Source: Chytridium lagenaria (taxonomy: Eukaryota; Chytridiomycota; Chytridiomycetes; Chytridiales; Chytridiaceae). Taken from it: a stretch of 64,000 bases of DNA. The stretch covers positions 44,159 through 108,158 of the forward strand of contig JAHLKC010000141.1 of NCBI GenBank assembly GCA_025449115.1. The letters run 5' to 3'. The notes beneath the pieces are model-generated. The model searched no databases. It saw only the letters and a list, made by a program, of their open reading frames with translations, and had not been told where the DNA came from. The translations under genes and the position numbers were made by a program. Shown here piece by piece: positions 48,394 to 58,644 of the stretch; position 1 is the first letter of the stretch, and each line of letters starts with the position of its first letter.

Positions 48394-50630
48394 GGATACT
48401 GTATTATATGAATATAGAAACAAACAGCACTGTCTTGTGTATTGAGGATATGAGGGATATGTAAAATAAAAGGGTGGATGTGAAGAAGGAGAATGGAGAC
48501 AAGGGGGAAGAAGGAGGGGGGGGATGGGCTCCCTTTTTATATGCCCAACTCACTTTATAATAGTATCATTCTATTACTATATATGAATGGGAATGAATGC
48601 TTTGTTTTGGTTAAACATTGATTTATTCATTAAAGAGATAAAGAGAAGAGAGAGAGAGAGAGAGGACAAGAGATGAATAAATAAATAATATGTAAAAGTG
48701 CAAGCCTTGAGTAAATATAATAAGCAAATATAGTAAATAAATAAATAACAGAGGATTATTCATTACATCATATATAGTAGTAATATGTACTATAAAGTCA
48801 CTAAAGACCAGGTGACTTTGTTTATCAAATGTCACTATTATTATTATTTATTAGATTAAAATTAATTAATTACAATCAAAAGTATTGCTATGTACTTGCA
48901 TCGCGTGCTTTATCTACTTATAATTATTGTAGTGCTGTTTTTTGTCATTCCTTATATTAATTATTATTATTATTATTTATTATATATTATTATTATATTC
49001 CCATTTTATTTCCATGGATCATGACTTTATTATGTATTATGATATTATTATTATTAATTATTAATATTACCCCACTTGTGTAAAGTGTCTATTCTTTATT
49101 CTTAAGAATATGGATGATGCGCCCATGGAACAAACAATAAAAAGAGTAATAATATAAAGGAATCATGTCTTTTCAGACAGATAAAATATTAAACTATTTA
49201 TAATAACAGACCAGATGACTTGATGCTTGTCATGACTATGCTTTTTCCCTTTTATGGCTATTTATGTTACACCAACTATAGGTTGGGCTTTCATATGTTA
49301 CACCGAGCTTAAAATTATCCGAATACAATCATATTAGAGTAGACCCGATGACCAGGCGTGAGTATGACATGGAACTGTGGGGGGAACAAAAAGATTGAAA
49401 AAAAAGACATTGACGGAATCTGGACAACAAGTCGCGTGAGTTTGTTCTTGAAAGCCCTTGCTTTCCTTTTTTATTATTGGTATCTGTTTTTTACAGTTTC
49501 CGTGTTTCCCCGATGATTGCCCCTCAATTCAGCATCCTTCAAAGCAAAAGGCAAAGGGCTTCACTCTATTACCTCCTCTCCCTTCATCCATAATTAGAAG
49601 GCACCTTTTCACTTCCTTCCTTACCCACGATGCTCGGGGCTGATCCATGGCTTGCCCTAGGTGCGCTGCCAATCATTAAAAAAGAGCGGCGGCAGAGCCC
49701 CTCCTTTGATTTCTCTTCAAGTATATAGTGGGTCGCCGGGGTGGTGAATGTGATATGAGCGTGACAATGGATCGACATCTAAAGTAGGAGCGCTTTGACT
49801 AAAATAAAAGTGGGATCAGCGGTCTTTGCCAAGGAAAGAAAAGAGTTCCGGAGGGCTTTCTATCTAGTAAAACGTCCTCACACTTGTCGAGTGTATTCAA
49901 AGAAGCTGGCGTTGTGATGGGAAAAGAGATAGAAAACGGCATCATGTATTTATTATGGAATGTCCTTTTCGCAGTGCACGAGTGCAGGCAAGTCCCATCA
50001 CAACCTTGCTTATTAGGACTCTGCCCCATTACATCTCTTGACCGTACGTTTGGGGGAGATCTGCATCAACTGCCTTCTTTCCCATACCACTCTTTTCAAC
50101 CCACTCTACTCCAACCTTTACCTCTTTGTCCATCACCTATTTCACCATCTTTTGCAACCTTTGTAAGTCATCTATCTCTTGCAAACATTTGGACCACATT
50201 GATCCTGCAGTTACATTCTTTACCCACAAACCTGCACAGTACAGCCCGTCGCAAACGTCAAACCATGTCCAGCTATCGACAAATTAGGCGGACCACCACT
50301 TTGATACCCCCATCCTTACAATTATCTGATAACCGTCAATGCGGCCTTCCTCCATCTCTATAACCTTTTTTGCGGTTAGTTTGTTGTACGTCCTGTTATG
50401 TTGAAAGTTGGAGATTTTGCTGGCGAAAGCATATCAAGGTGTTTACGCGACTCCATTCTAGCTTTCATCGTCACATTCCAACAGGCCACGTCAACTTTAA
50501 CTTGAAACCACTCGTTTTATTTCTTGACATTAACACATCCCAAATCCCAAACCATAAACATGTCACATACCAGTCCAAACCATAACCATTTCACAAAAGA
50601 TCGATCCCCAACTCTAAACCCCATAAACAT
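48394..50630. other. AT-rich gene-poor region
   Basis: The part from about 48580 to 49330 is strikingly AT-rich, with many ATTATT and TAAATAAATA runs and a GAGAGA microsatellite at 48640-48665. I find no supported gene in the 2.2 kb. Open frames at 49458-49643 and 49884-50363 (+) have low-complexity translations. Confidence 0.55.
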
Positions 50631-51507
50631 TCAAAAGAAAAGAACGGCACCCACACCCATAACAACAGCAGCGAAAACTCCAGTCATCTTGGCTCCCGCA
50701 GATTCGTAAAGGTTATCCGTCATCGTCACCTTCTTCCCATCACCCTTACTGGTCGTGGTGAGAAGAGCAGAGGACGCCGCAACACCATACATCTCCTCCA
50801 CACCCGTCGTGGTGCTCAACACCGTTGAGTCAACAACACCATCCGTCTTAACAAAAGGCCGTTGCGTCATCCTTTGCAAGGACACCGTGGAAGACGCCTC
50901 TGAAAGCGTGTGACTGGCCTTGACGGCGGCGGACGGTACCAAAGATCCCACCACGTCAGGTTGAGTGGCATCCACAAGGATAGAGTGACAAGGGGTCACG
51001 GTCCAAGCTGACAACCCAAACTTTCTCTCCCCAAGGACAACGTCCCCCACATACTCTTCTCCAGCGGTAGGATAAAATCCATCCCGGGATCTCACAAACG
51101 TCTCTGTCAAAAACCTCTCCACCGCAAACTCCTGTCTCACCCCTCCATCACACGGTTCCATCACAAACACCTTATCCACCACAGCCGCGCAAAGCCCATG
51201 TTCCGTCACGATGGTGGTGGATTCCGCATTTGGATCGAAATACAACGTGCCGGAGGATACGGTGTGAGTGTGGTTATCGTGCGCCGCGGTGACGCTCGAG
51301 GTGAGTGTCGTGAGACCGAGGGTGAAGTGGGTGTCGGTGTAGGTGATGAAGGCGTGGTCGTGGGAAAAAGGGACCGTGGGTGCCGGATGTGCGGACGAGA
51401 CGGGTGGGGTTGACGAGGACGTGGCAGGTTTCTGGGTAGACTTTGGAGAGGGCGGATGTGGCGAGAGCGCTGCAGGCTATGGCGATCATGAGGATGGTGT
51501 TTGACAT
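50631..51507 (-). CDS. Secreted GPI-anchored protein, unknown function
   Basis: The start is the ATG at 51505-51507. The N-terminus is a signal peptide (MSNTILMIAIACSALATSAL). The mature part carries Cys residues at ETCHVLV, HGLCAAVV, EPCDGG and TPCHSILVD, which could form two disulfides, and a Ser/Thr-rich stalk (SEASSTVSLQRM; TVLSTTTGVEEM). The C-terminus is a classical GPI signal: a small-residue region (ESAGAKM) followed by a hydrophobic tail, TGVFAAVVMGVGAVLFF, to the stop at 50631. No introns are seen. A frame change at the A5 run 51365-51369 must be bridged. No recognised domain; a surface or wall protein by architecture. Confidence 0.65.
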
Positions 51508-52118
51508 TGATGATGGTTGTGGTGGGGGGGTTTTGAGAGGAATGAGAGGGAACGAAACGAAAAACATCCTTTTCTTTTTATGTTCATTCCATCTCGTTCA
51601 CATAGTTGTTACGTGGCATTCAAAAAACCCTTACACTGTTTTATCGTGGCGCATGAACGTGATGGAAATTCCAGCAAAACCTGTCTCTCTTAACAAAAAC
51701 AATAAACCACACTATCCAGCATTCATGGCGCACACATTCAATTAAAATCCACAGAAAGAGGCACCGCCCAAACTGTATCTCGCGCAACGCTCTCTCGCCT
51801 GGGGGGGGCAACCATGACCACTATGAAAGAATTTTTCACTTTGTTTCATGGTCGCCCAGTCTACTCGCCAAAAAAAGCCCTTCCCTGAATTTTGACCATC
51901 ATTTTCTAGGCCTTATGTACCGAATCCCCCTTATTCATGGTACAGCATACCTGTTGTTTCATAGTGTGCCTCCTTATTGGGTGGGGGGGGTTATTGGGTG
52001 GTATGCCCCCAGTCTTATTCATTTTTTTATGGTACAATACCTACTGTTTATTTACATGGCGAGCCTCCTTGATATCCGTCCGAAGACGCCCTTTGTGGGC
52101 TGATGCGAGCATGCATGA

Positions 52119-52259
52119 TCGGTGGTAGAAGCAAGATCGTCATTTAGATGAATACAAATAAAATAACCCTGATGGGGCGTGAGATGAGTGGGGGGGTCGG
52201 TGGTAGAAAAAAGAGGATCGTCATTTAGATGAATAGAAATAAAATAACCCTGATGGGCG
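52119..52259. repeat. Direct repeat pair of about 61-63 bp
   Basis: Copies at 52119-52179 and 52197-52259 both read from TCGGTGGTAGAA through ATCGTCATTTAGATGAATA to AAATAAAATAACCCTGATGG with a few differences, separated by 17 bases. Confidence 0.8.
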
Positions 52260-52972
52260 ACGTGAAGGATGAGAAGGGGGAATTAACGGTTAGAGAAAAC
52301 GTTGAAAGGAGGTTGGAGGTTTGGACGTGAAAGGGGAAGGGCGTTGAGAGAAAGGTTGTGAATGGGGAACAGGGGTTTGAAAGACGTTTTCTTTTTTTTG
52401 ATATTCTACCCCCTTCATAAAATGTTTCCTGTCTATCCTTGCATTCGAAGGATGGGAGAAGCGAGGTTCGTGTTTGAATCGTGAACGACACCATTTGTGT
52501 ATATAGTTTTGTTGCCAGATATGCATACCCCTTGAATCCGTCATGACGCCTTCCAAGTTTCATCAAATTCCTTTTATTAAATCTCATAGAGCATTTGAAG
52601 GATATCATGGAGTATCTTACGTTATCTAAAGACAGAGGGTGATGCGCAGAAACTCGTCATTCTCGTACATACGTGGAAAGAACCCGACCTGCTGATACTT
52701 TTTTTTCCCCCACCCGCACACCACCACAAGTCTCTCGTGTCTCTTCAACTATAACGGAAAAGCGATCCAACTTTTTGTTTCAACCCGTTCAAACCTCCCA
52801 CCACACGAGCCGACTCAAAGCATCCATCTGCAACCTTTTCTGCATCTGAGCTACTCAAGCCCATAAAAAAACCTCCCTCACAATTTTCTTTCCAAAACAC
52901 CAAACAAAAACAACGAGAATCTTTCGAAAACACCAACCAAAAAAAAAACAACGAGAATCTCATAAAAAGCGG

Positions 52973-53239
52973 CTATCGTCGTTTCCCTTTTTTGGGGCTC
53001 TGTCCTTTTTTTTGTTTACCACCCATGGATTTACTTGATGAAGGGTCGGGAAGGGCAGGGGAGGTTGTTGAAATGAAAGAAATGAAGGGTTTCAAGTATC
53101 GGGCGAGGTTGGGTCCTTGACGTGTGTAAACGTGAAGTGTTTTTGGTGCTTCCTTTTGTGTAGATTGTGGAATTCTAAAGGCATGTAACGGGTTTGGAGG
53201 GGTCGCTACCTTTGTCATGAGATAGCTGGATTCCAACAT
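52973..53239 (-). CDS. Possible small basic protein
   Basis: An 88-codon frame with an ATG start, middle TLHVYTRQGPNLARYLKPFI and a Lys/Arg-rich end (KQKKGQSPKKGKRR). No recognised family, no intron signals. May be chance. Confidence 0.25.
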   Translation of the reverse strand: MLESSYLMTKVATPPNPLHAFRIPQSTQKEAPKTLHVYTRQGPNLARYLKPFISFISTTSPALPDPSSSKSMGGKQKKGQSPKKGKRR

Positions 53240-53468
53240 GTATGCGTATAAGTGGGGTACATACTTTTTATTAGAGATAAGAGTGTAGAAAGAGTTTCAT
53301 ATCTTTTTGTAACATTGCAGCGAAACAACAAAAGAAGCTCATTTACAAGTGATAGAGGGGTTTTTTTTTGTCTCGCCAAATATGACTATGTACAAGAGAC
53401 TGTGTTTCTATCTATGAAGAGCCTTGTGGGCTGACGTTTGGTTTTAATGAAAATTGTGAAACTACGGC

Positions 53469-53500
53469 CTCCTACCACGTATCCGAAGGTATGGTAGGAG
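53469..53500. repeat. Perfect 9-bp inverted repeat at the other LTR edge
   Basis: CTCCTACCA (53469-53477) and TGGTAGGAG (53492-53500) pair perfectly across a 14-base loop, 14 bases in from the LTR terminus. Confidence 0.85.
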
Positions 53501-54388
53501 TTTCGATAGGACTAGTACCTTCTAATGGTACATAGAACGTCTACACATAAATAAATAAAGTTTAGTGTACTTGACAAAGATAAACAATGTCCAGAGCATG
53601 AAAAATGGAGCTCAATGATGATCAGCGGGAATAAACGAAGGTAAAGGGAATAGGGGTGGATACAAGCACGGGACCAGAAATAAAGGATACTTAGCTGCGG
53701 TGTTTTCAAGAAGTCTTCCTACAACCATTTTTGCCCATTCCGTCGATCATCGCGGCGGTAAAGGCGTTTCCTTAGCGTTCCCGGTGCTAAGGGCAATCTC
53801 TAAACCCGAAACGACGATGACGAGGGGAAGCTGCGTTGATACCCATCTCACCGGCCGTGAGCCGAAGGGGGGTTGCTGATCGGGCTTTGCAGCAGCCGAT
53901 CACCCAACGCCACGGAACATACGCGGTGTGTCCGAGGACCTGACGGAGGCACCTTCTGGTAAGACTACTTAATACTAACCTTGGTGCCAGAGGTAGGCGC
54001 GTGTGTATGCGAGAAGACCTGGACCTGGACCTGGACTAGGACTGGGGACAGGTTTTGGGATGGACAAACTTCTCTATCTTTATTTGTAAGACCCTCTCGC
54101 TCAACATAAACATAAACAAAGAATAAATAAACATATAAACAATGGTATAAATGAGCGAGGGGATAAAGAAGAGATATATACAAAATAAAACAAAGTCCCA
54201 AGATACAAAAGGGCGGTAAACAGGGAAAACCCGACGGCGACATATATACAATGCCGTGGGAAAACCTGAATACCGTATAAGGTAAGTTAAGACTTACCAT
54301 GACGAATCCTAAAGACTTCGTTAGTGTACAAGCAGGAGGGGGTAAAAGGAAAAGCCGTACATATAGCATCTTGGGAAATATGCTTACG

Positions 54389-54416
54389 GTGAAATATCAT
54401 TTATTGAATATTTCAC
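54389..54416. repeat. Perfect 9-bp inverted repeat at the LTR outer edge
   Basis: GTGAAATAT (54389-54397) and ATATTTCAC (54408-54416) are perfect reverse complements with a 10-base loop. It sits right at the LTR terminus, where integrase must bind. Confidence 0.85.
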
Positions 54417-54417
54417 A

Positions 54418-54430
54418 TTCTCCCGGTTTT
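54418..54430 (-). promoter_or_regulatory. Polypurine-type tract at the 3' LTR boundary
   Basis: On the minus strand the sequence AAAACCGGGAGAA ends exactly where the LTR begins with TGTG. This is the place of the plus-strand primer for LTR element reverse transcription. Two C residues interrupt the purine run, so GGGAGAA would be the core. Confidence 0.65.
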
Positions 54431-54482
54431 TAAGTTAAGCCCTAATGGGGCAGAGGGGACTTAAACCAGAAAACAAGATGAG

Positions 54483-55762
54483 TTAATCAGAAGATAACTC
54501 ACTATCACTATTAAAGCGGAAACCATTATTTTCTTCTGGGGTCGTGAACTCAGCGTTCTTAGTGCGAGCACGTGTGCGCATTGTGAAAGGTACGAGGGGA
54601 GCCTTGGGGGGACGACCTCGTTTTCGTTGAGGGAATTTGGCAGACAAACCAGAAGAACCGACGGCGTCGGCAAGTCAATAGTGGGTCCAACAACTACGGA
54701 GGGTTGCGGTATAGTAGGTGGTGGTGGATCGGCGGAGGATCCACAATCTTTCGAGGACGGCCGCGTACTTTAGGGGGCCGTGAAGCTTTGGCCTTAAGGA
54801 AAGCCATGCGTTGCATATGCATAAAGGGAGACCGAACAAGGACGTCATTCCAGTAATCCTCAACGAGTAACTTGGGAAGATCTGATTCAAGGTACCATCG
54901 ATTCTGATGGGAACCTTGTCCTAAATACTTAACAGAATATCGATAAACGCGGTCGTCTTCATCGAAATCATGGTCGGCGAGACGCTCAATATAAATTCGG
55001 GATCATCAGGATGTGCGTCGGCAACAGTAGGGTCGAACCGTCGAAATAACTCGCGATTTACACCAGGATGTACTTCAATGTGAGCGGGTTTACGCTGGAG
55101 AACTTCTAATTCACGCCATGCTTTAACTTCTGCAGCAAAGTCATCGTCCTTGGCTTGGGAAGCGGCATCAGAGGCAAGATCTGAAGGAGGTAGATTACGG
55201 AAAGGCCGTAAACGAGCCGCATTAGCCCATCGAGGCATAATACAACCATTGGGTAAGTACTCAACGAGGTTAAAGTGATTCCGATCAGAAGAAACACTGA
55301 TAATGCGCATAGGGCCAGCCCGAAAAGCAAACTTAGCTGACACTTCAGTGGGGTGAGGGACAGATAACCACACCTGGTCACCGATGGAGAATTAAAAGGT
55401 TCAACAGCTTGGTTGGCTTTGGATAGAGCATTTTCACGATGGTACTTAGCTAACACACCTTTAGCAAGGGCTAACCGAGCAGGTAAGCGGGAAGCATAGT
55501 CTTTAGCAGCAAGGCGGTGATCATTTAGGGCACGATCAAGGAATACCTCGAGGTTTTCGTCCAGAGTGAGGAAGATCGAGGCTTGGTCACGGTAAGTCTG
55601 TCGCGAGACAAAACGGCCATGATGGTCGATAACAACATTACCATCAGTGGAGGGAGTTGAACCACTCACTGGGTTAGATGAGGGACTTGCAGTGATGGGG
55701 AAGATATGCGGTGATGAAGCCGAGTTGGGCCATAAAGGGGTGAGGTGCTCGACTGAATCCAA
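54483..55762 (-). CDS. Integrase C-terminal region with chromodomain and two AT-hooks
   Basis: C-terminal part of the pol polyprotein. The segment 55430-55760 is Ser/Pro-rich, then helical (DRALNDHRLAAKDYASRLPA). At 55200-55380 there is the GPxRI-type integrase module (FRAGPMRIISVSSDRNHFNL; LPNGCIMPRWANAARLRPFR). After a frame change near 54980 a chromodomain follows at about 54850-54990 (IERLADHDFDEDDRVYRYSV; KYLGQGSHQNRWYLESDL). Next come an AT-hook, KVRGRPRK, near 54750, and after another frame change a second, KRGRPPKAP, near 54615. The stop is at 54483-54485. Chromodomains of chromoviruses steer integration to histone-marked chromatin; AT-hooks bind the minor groove of AT-rich DNA. Confidence 0.8.
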
Positions 55763-56187
55763 GAGAGAGGGACTTATGAGGATACTATCTTGGTAAGAGA
55801 GGATTCCTGTAGGCCGATCAAAAGTGAAAGGAGAGGTAGGATCAAAAGAATTGATAAGTCCAGAACGAGCATAGACTGCTACGAGATAATCACATGTCGG
55901 TGTTTAAAGCGGACAGACCGGATATTATAATAAGGTATGGGGTGTCCATCAAAGTCGACACCAAAAACGCGACCAGAAGGATAACTTTGGGCGTTATTTT
56001 CATGAGTATTATACGAAGGTAAGGATATCTAACTTAAAATGGGATATTATGGAAGCGAGTCGCTGAGCTACGGTCATGTCAAGGCGGTAACCATGAGTTT
56101 GCTTAGACCATAGATTCTTTATTTTATTCCAGCAGGTAACAGAATGTCCAGCAACGAGGTAAGGAGATGGAGTCTCGACAACAGAGG

Positions 56188-57000
56188 TTAGGATCTCCGT
56201 AGGATCAACGTCTCAGGCCATCGTTCATCTTCGAACAGGTCCTTAGTAGAGAACCCAAAACGGAGATCGGCGGGCGTTAAGGCCTCGCGACCAAACATCA
56301 AAAGGAAGGGGGTTTCCTGAGTACCAGGGTGGACAGTCGTCCTATAAGCAAATAGGATGTAGGGTAAAAGCTCATCCCAATCGCCGTGGGTATTCTGATC
56401 AATGTAAGCGCGGATCATCTGACATAGGGTTTTATTAAAACGCTCGACCAAACCATTAGCGCGGGGCCAATATGGGGCAGAAAAGGATTGATGGAAGCCC
56501 AAGATTATACTAACCTTCTTCATCAGTTCACTCATGAACTGTGAACCTTGATCAGAGTGCATAGTAATGGGGACTCCATACCTACAAAAGCATTCCTCGA
56601 CGATAACGCGAGCGAACGGTGGCTGCTTCAATATCGGGGACTGGAAAAGCATCAGCCCATCGGGTGAAGTAGTCGGTAAGGACGACAATGTAGCAATTAC
56701 CTCGAGTACTGGAGATAAGAGGTCCTAGGATATCAACTGCACTCTATCCATGGTTTATGACCAAAGGGGACAGGTCGAATGGAACCTGCACGAAGGGGTA
56801 TATCTTTATTCGTTGGCATGAGATACAGGAGGAGACGTGATTACGAAGGTCACGAGAGATGGTAGGCCACCAATATCGATCAAGCGTGGTAGGTAAGATC
56901 TTCTGATCACCTAAGTGTCCAGAAAAGAGGTCGTCGTGGACTGAATGCACACAGCCTCGTGAAGAGGGCGAGGTACACAGAGTGAGACCCTTACAGGCGA
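56188..57000 (-). CDS. Integrase zinc-binding and catalytic domains of the Ty3/gypsy pol
   Basis: The HHCC zinc domain lies at about 56840-56955 (HSVHDDLFSGHLGDQ ... YWWPTISRD ... CISCQRIK). After a frame change near 56750 the DDE core follows: the first Asp in VDILGPL near 56730, the second in MHSDQGSQF near 56550, and the Glu in NGLVERFNKTL near 56440, with the family's 35-residue-type spacing. APYWPRANG and GDWDELLPYILFAYRTTVHP are typical of Ty3/gypsy integrases. It follows a linker (QRQDPDYKEV near 57140; SLCVPRPLHEAV near 56970) like that normally joining RNase H to integrase. This shows that the unusual nuclease module was inserted exactly at the RNase H-integrase joint. Confidence 0.9.
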
Positions 57001-57123
57001 ACGTTTTAGAAGGTAGTCGTGAACATGAGTAACACGGTACAGTACTGATTACGAAGAATCATAGTTCGCGAGTCGCGAGGACTCGTTTCTGATCATCATC
57101 ATTCTCAGGTAAAGTTCCAGACT

Positions 57124-58609
57124 CTAAGAATTCATTACCTCCTTATAATCAGGATCTTGCCGTTGAAGTTCACGGAAATGTTCAGGAGTCTCACGGAAGA
57201 GATTGAACTCACTAGTAAGTTGTGGGAGTTCTTGTCGACGTTGGTATCCATCATTAGCCATTATTTCTATCAGAGAAGGTAGGGAAATGTCATCATACCT
57301 GGGGTCAGAGTTGGTCTTCATAGTAAAATGAAGGGCGGCATGGTCGGTGAGTCCATTAGGGTGACTGTGATCAACGCGCCATGATGAGGGTAAGTCAGCA
57401 TCAATAAGGATGTAATCTATCCGCCAAACGGGCTTGAACCGTTGTTGGGGATTATACCAAGTGAAGCCAGGTGATGAGGGTGACGTCTCTCTAAAACCAT
57501 CTTTGAAACCAAGGCTCAAGAGCTTTGTAAGCCATTGACGTTCTTCAGGTAAGAAGCCAGAGATGTGTTTATAGATATGAGGGGCACTAACATCTTTGTA
57601 AGTATGGGCGATGTTGAGATCGCCGGCGATAATGACGTAACCCATATTACGTAACTTTTTATTGAAGTCATAAAGCAGATAGGAATTGCATCTTATATTC
57701 CTGTCGATGAACAAGTCGGGTGCCGTTGGGGACATAAACGTTAACAACACTCAGATAGGGAAGTTGAACAGTAAGGCATCTACCTTCTTCTCCATAGGAG
57801 CCGATCTCAGGAGTTTCATCAGGATTATAAGACTTACTAAGGTCTAAACCTTGGATTACCTTTAGGATGGGGATATCATCCCTGATCATGGTCATTACTC
57901 CATTTCGTCCAGGTTGGTTGGGTTCATTGAATAATACATGCCAACCAGGTGTGTGCTTAAGTGCGTTGCGCATCTTATGGTCTCCAAGCATTGTTTCTTG
58001 GAGACACACAATAGAGAAGTTCTCGTTGTCAAGGTATTGTGTGAAGAACTCGATTTCATCAAGCTCCATGCTTTCCTTCTTATGATAATAATACTTCTTT
58101 AAGAATGCACGGAAGGAATTAACATTCCAACTTAGGATTCTGAAATCCTGATCAATGTAGAGTGAGGTGGCTACCTCAGGTAGAGGCCATAGTATCTCTA
58201 AGTTACGAGCCTCATTCAAACAAAGTTCAATGGGAAGTTCTGGTCTTGAATGAAAACTAGATGTGATGCCGTAAGTTTGGCGTAAAGTCTGTTCGTTGAT
58301 AAACGACTTAATTCGCTGTATCTGGAGGATTGGGAAGGCATAACACTTGCTAAATCTTTCAGATAGAGTCCCATAAACATCATATGGTTCTGGGAGTTGG
58401 CCTGGTGAAATTGAAGGTCCTACAGAGAGTACATGGCTAAGGTAGCCATCCTCGTGAGAAAAGATCCAGAGGCGTATTGCACCAGGGATATCATGTTTTT
58501 GGAACTCATAGCGACGTGATCCACTAAGGAGCTCATCAAGACGTTGTTTATTTAAACTCAATAGATAATCAGTGGGGATATCACTAGCTTCTTTTTGAAT
58601 CACATTCAC
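57124..58609 (-). CDS. ASCH/PUA-like domain fused to exonuclease III/AP-endonuclease-family nuclease, inside pol
   Basis: Two domains in one pol segment. The first (about 58250-58590) reads DYLLSLNKQRLDELLSGSRR, YEFQKHDIPGAIRLWIFSHE, then AFPILQIQRIKSFI and LRQTYGI. The G-x-R-x-x-E-F start and hydrophobic strand pattern fit ASCH/PUA-like folds. The second (about 57290-58150) has all exonuclease III hallmarks: RILSWNVNSFRA (Asn), VCLQETML (metal-binding Glu), VNVYVPNGT, YVIIAGDLNIAHTYKDVS (catalytic Asp/Asn), GFLPEERQWLTKLLSLGF, WRIDYILID, and LTDHAALHF (Asp-His). A one-base frame change near 57670 splits it. The GFLPEER and RIDY blocks look closer to bacterial XthA-type enzymes than to non-LTR retrotransposon endonucleases. 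Likely roles are abasic-site or 3'-end processing during cDNA synthesis or integration; this is inference. Confidence 0.85.
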
Positions 58610-58629
58610 AAAGGTCTGACCGTCAGGGT

Positions 58630-58644
58630 CATTCTCCCGGTTTT
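58630..58644 (-). repeat. Internal copy of the polypurine/LTR boundary sequence
   Basis: The 15-base word CATTCTCCCGGTTTT (plus strand) at 58630-58644 is identical to 54416-54430, which spans the polypurine tract and first LTR bases. It lies between the RNase H and ASCH domains. Confidence 0.8.

Larger units (their letters stand above)
51508..53454. other. Intergenic with diverged direct repeats
   Basis: About 1.9 kb between the GPI protein and the retrotransposon. Holds a pair of diverged repeats at about 51930-52070 (TTATTCATGGTACA... GCCTCCTT twice), a near-identical pair at 52119-52259, and one weak small open frame at 52973-53239. Confidence 0.5.
53455..54417 (-). repeat. 3' LTR of the Ty3/gypsy element, 963 bp
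   Basis: The ends form an inverted repeat, TGTGAAA at 53455-53461 and TTTCACA at 54411-54417 on the plus strand, giving the usual TG...CA ends. The right end abuts the polypurine-type sequence and the pol stop is 65 bases away. Both ends carry short hairpins: 9-bp arms at 54389-54397/54408-54416 and at 53469-53477/53492-53500. A third GC-rich near-palindrome lies at about 54225-54260. Homologous sequence occurs as a relic at 14490-14880. The base just outside the left end is T, in AAAAT (53450-53454), a possible target-site duplication that cannot be checked without the other end. Confidence 0.85.

Noticed and set aside
53450..53454. AAAAT as a target-site duplication
   Set aside because: The matching flank lies beyond 64000, so it cannot be confirmed here.
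53720..53960. GC-rich stretch resembling a structured RNA gene
   Set aside because: It lies inside the LTR and recurs in the relic at 14620-14870; no tRNA or 5S boxes were found.
57124..58609. Non-LTR (LINE-type) retrotransposon nested in the gypsy element
   Set aside because: There is only one reverse transcriptase, of Ty3/gypsy type with YIDD and RNase H, and the nuclease is followed directly by the normal integrase linker. No LINE reverse transcriptase, poly-A tail or second border is visible.
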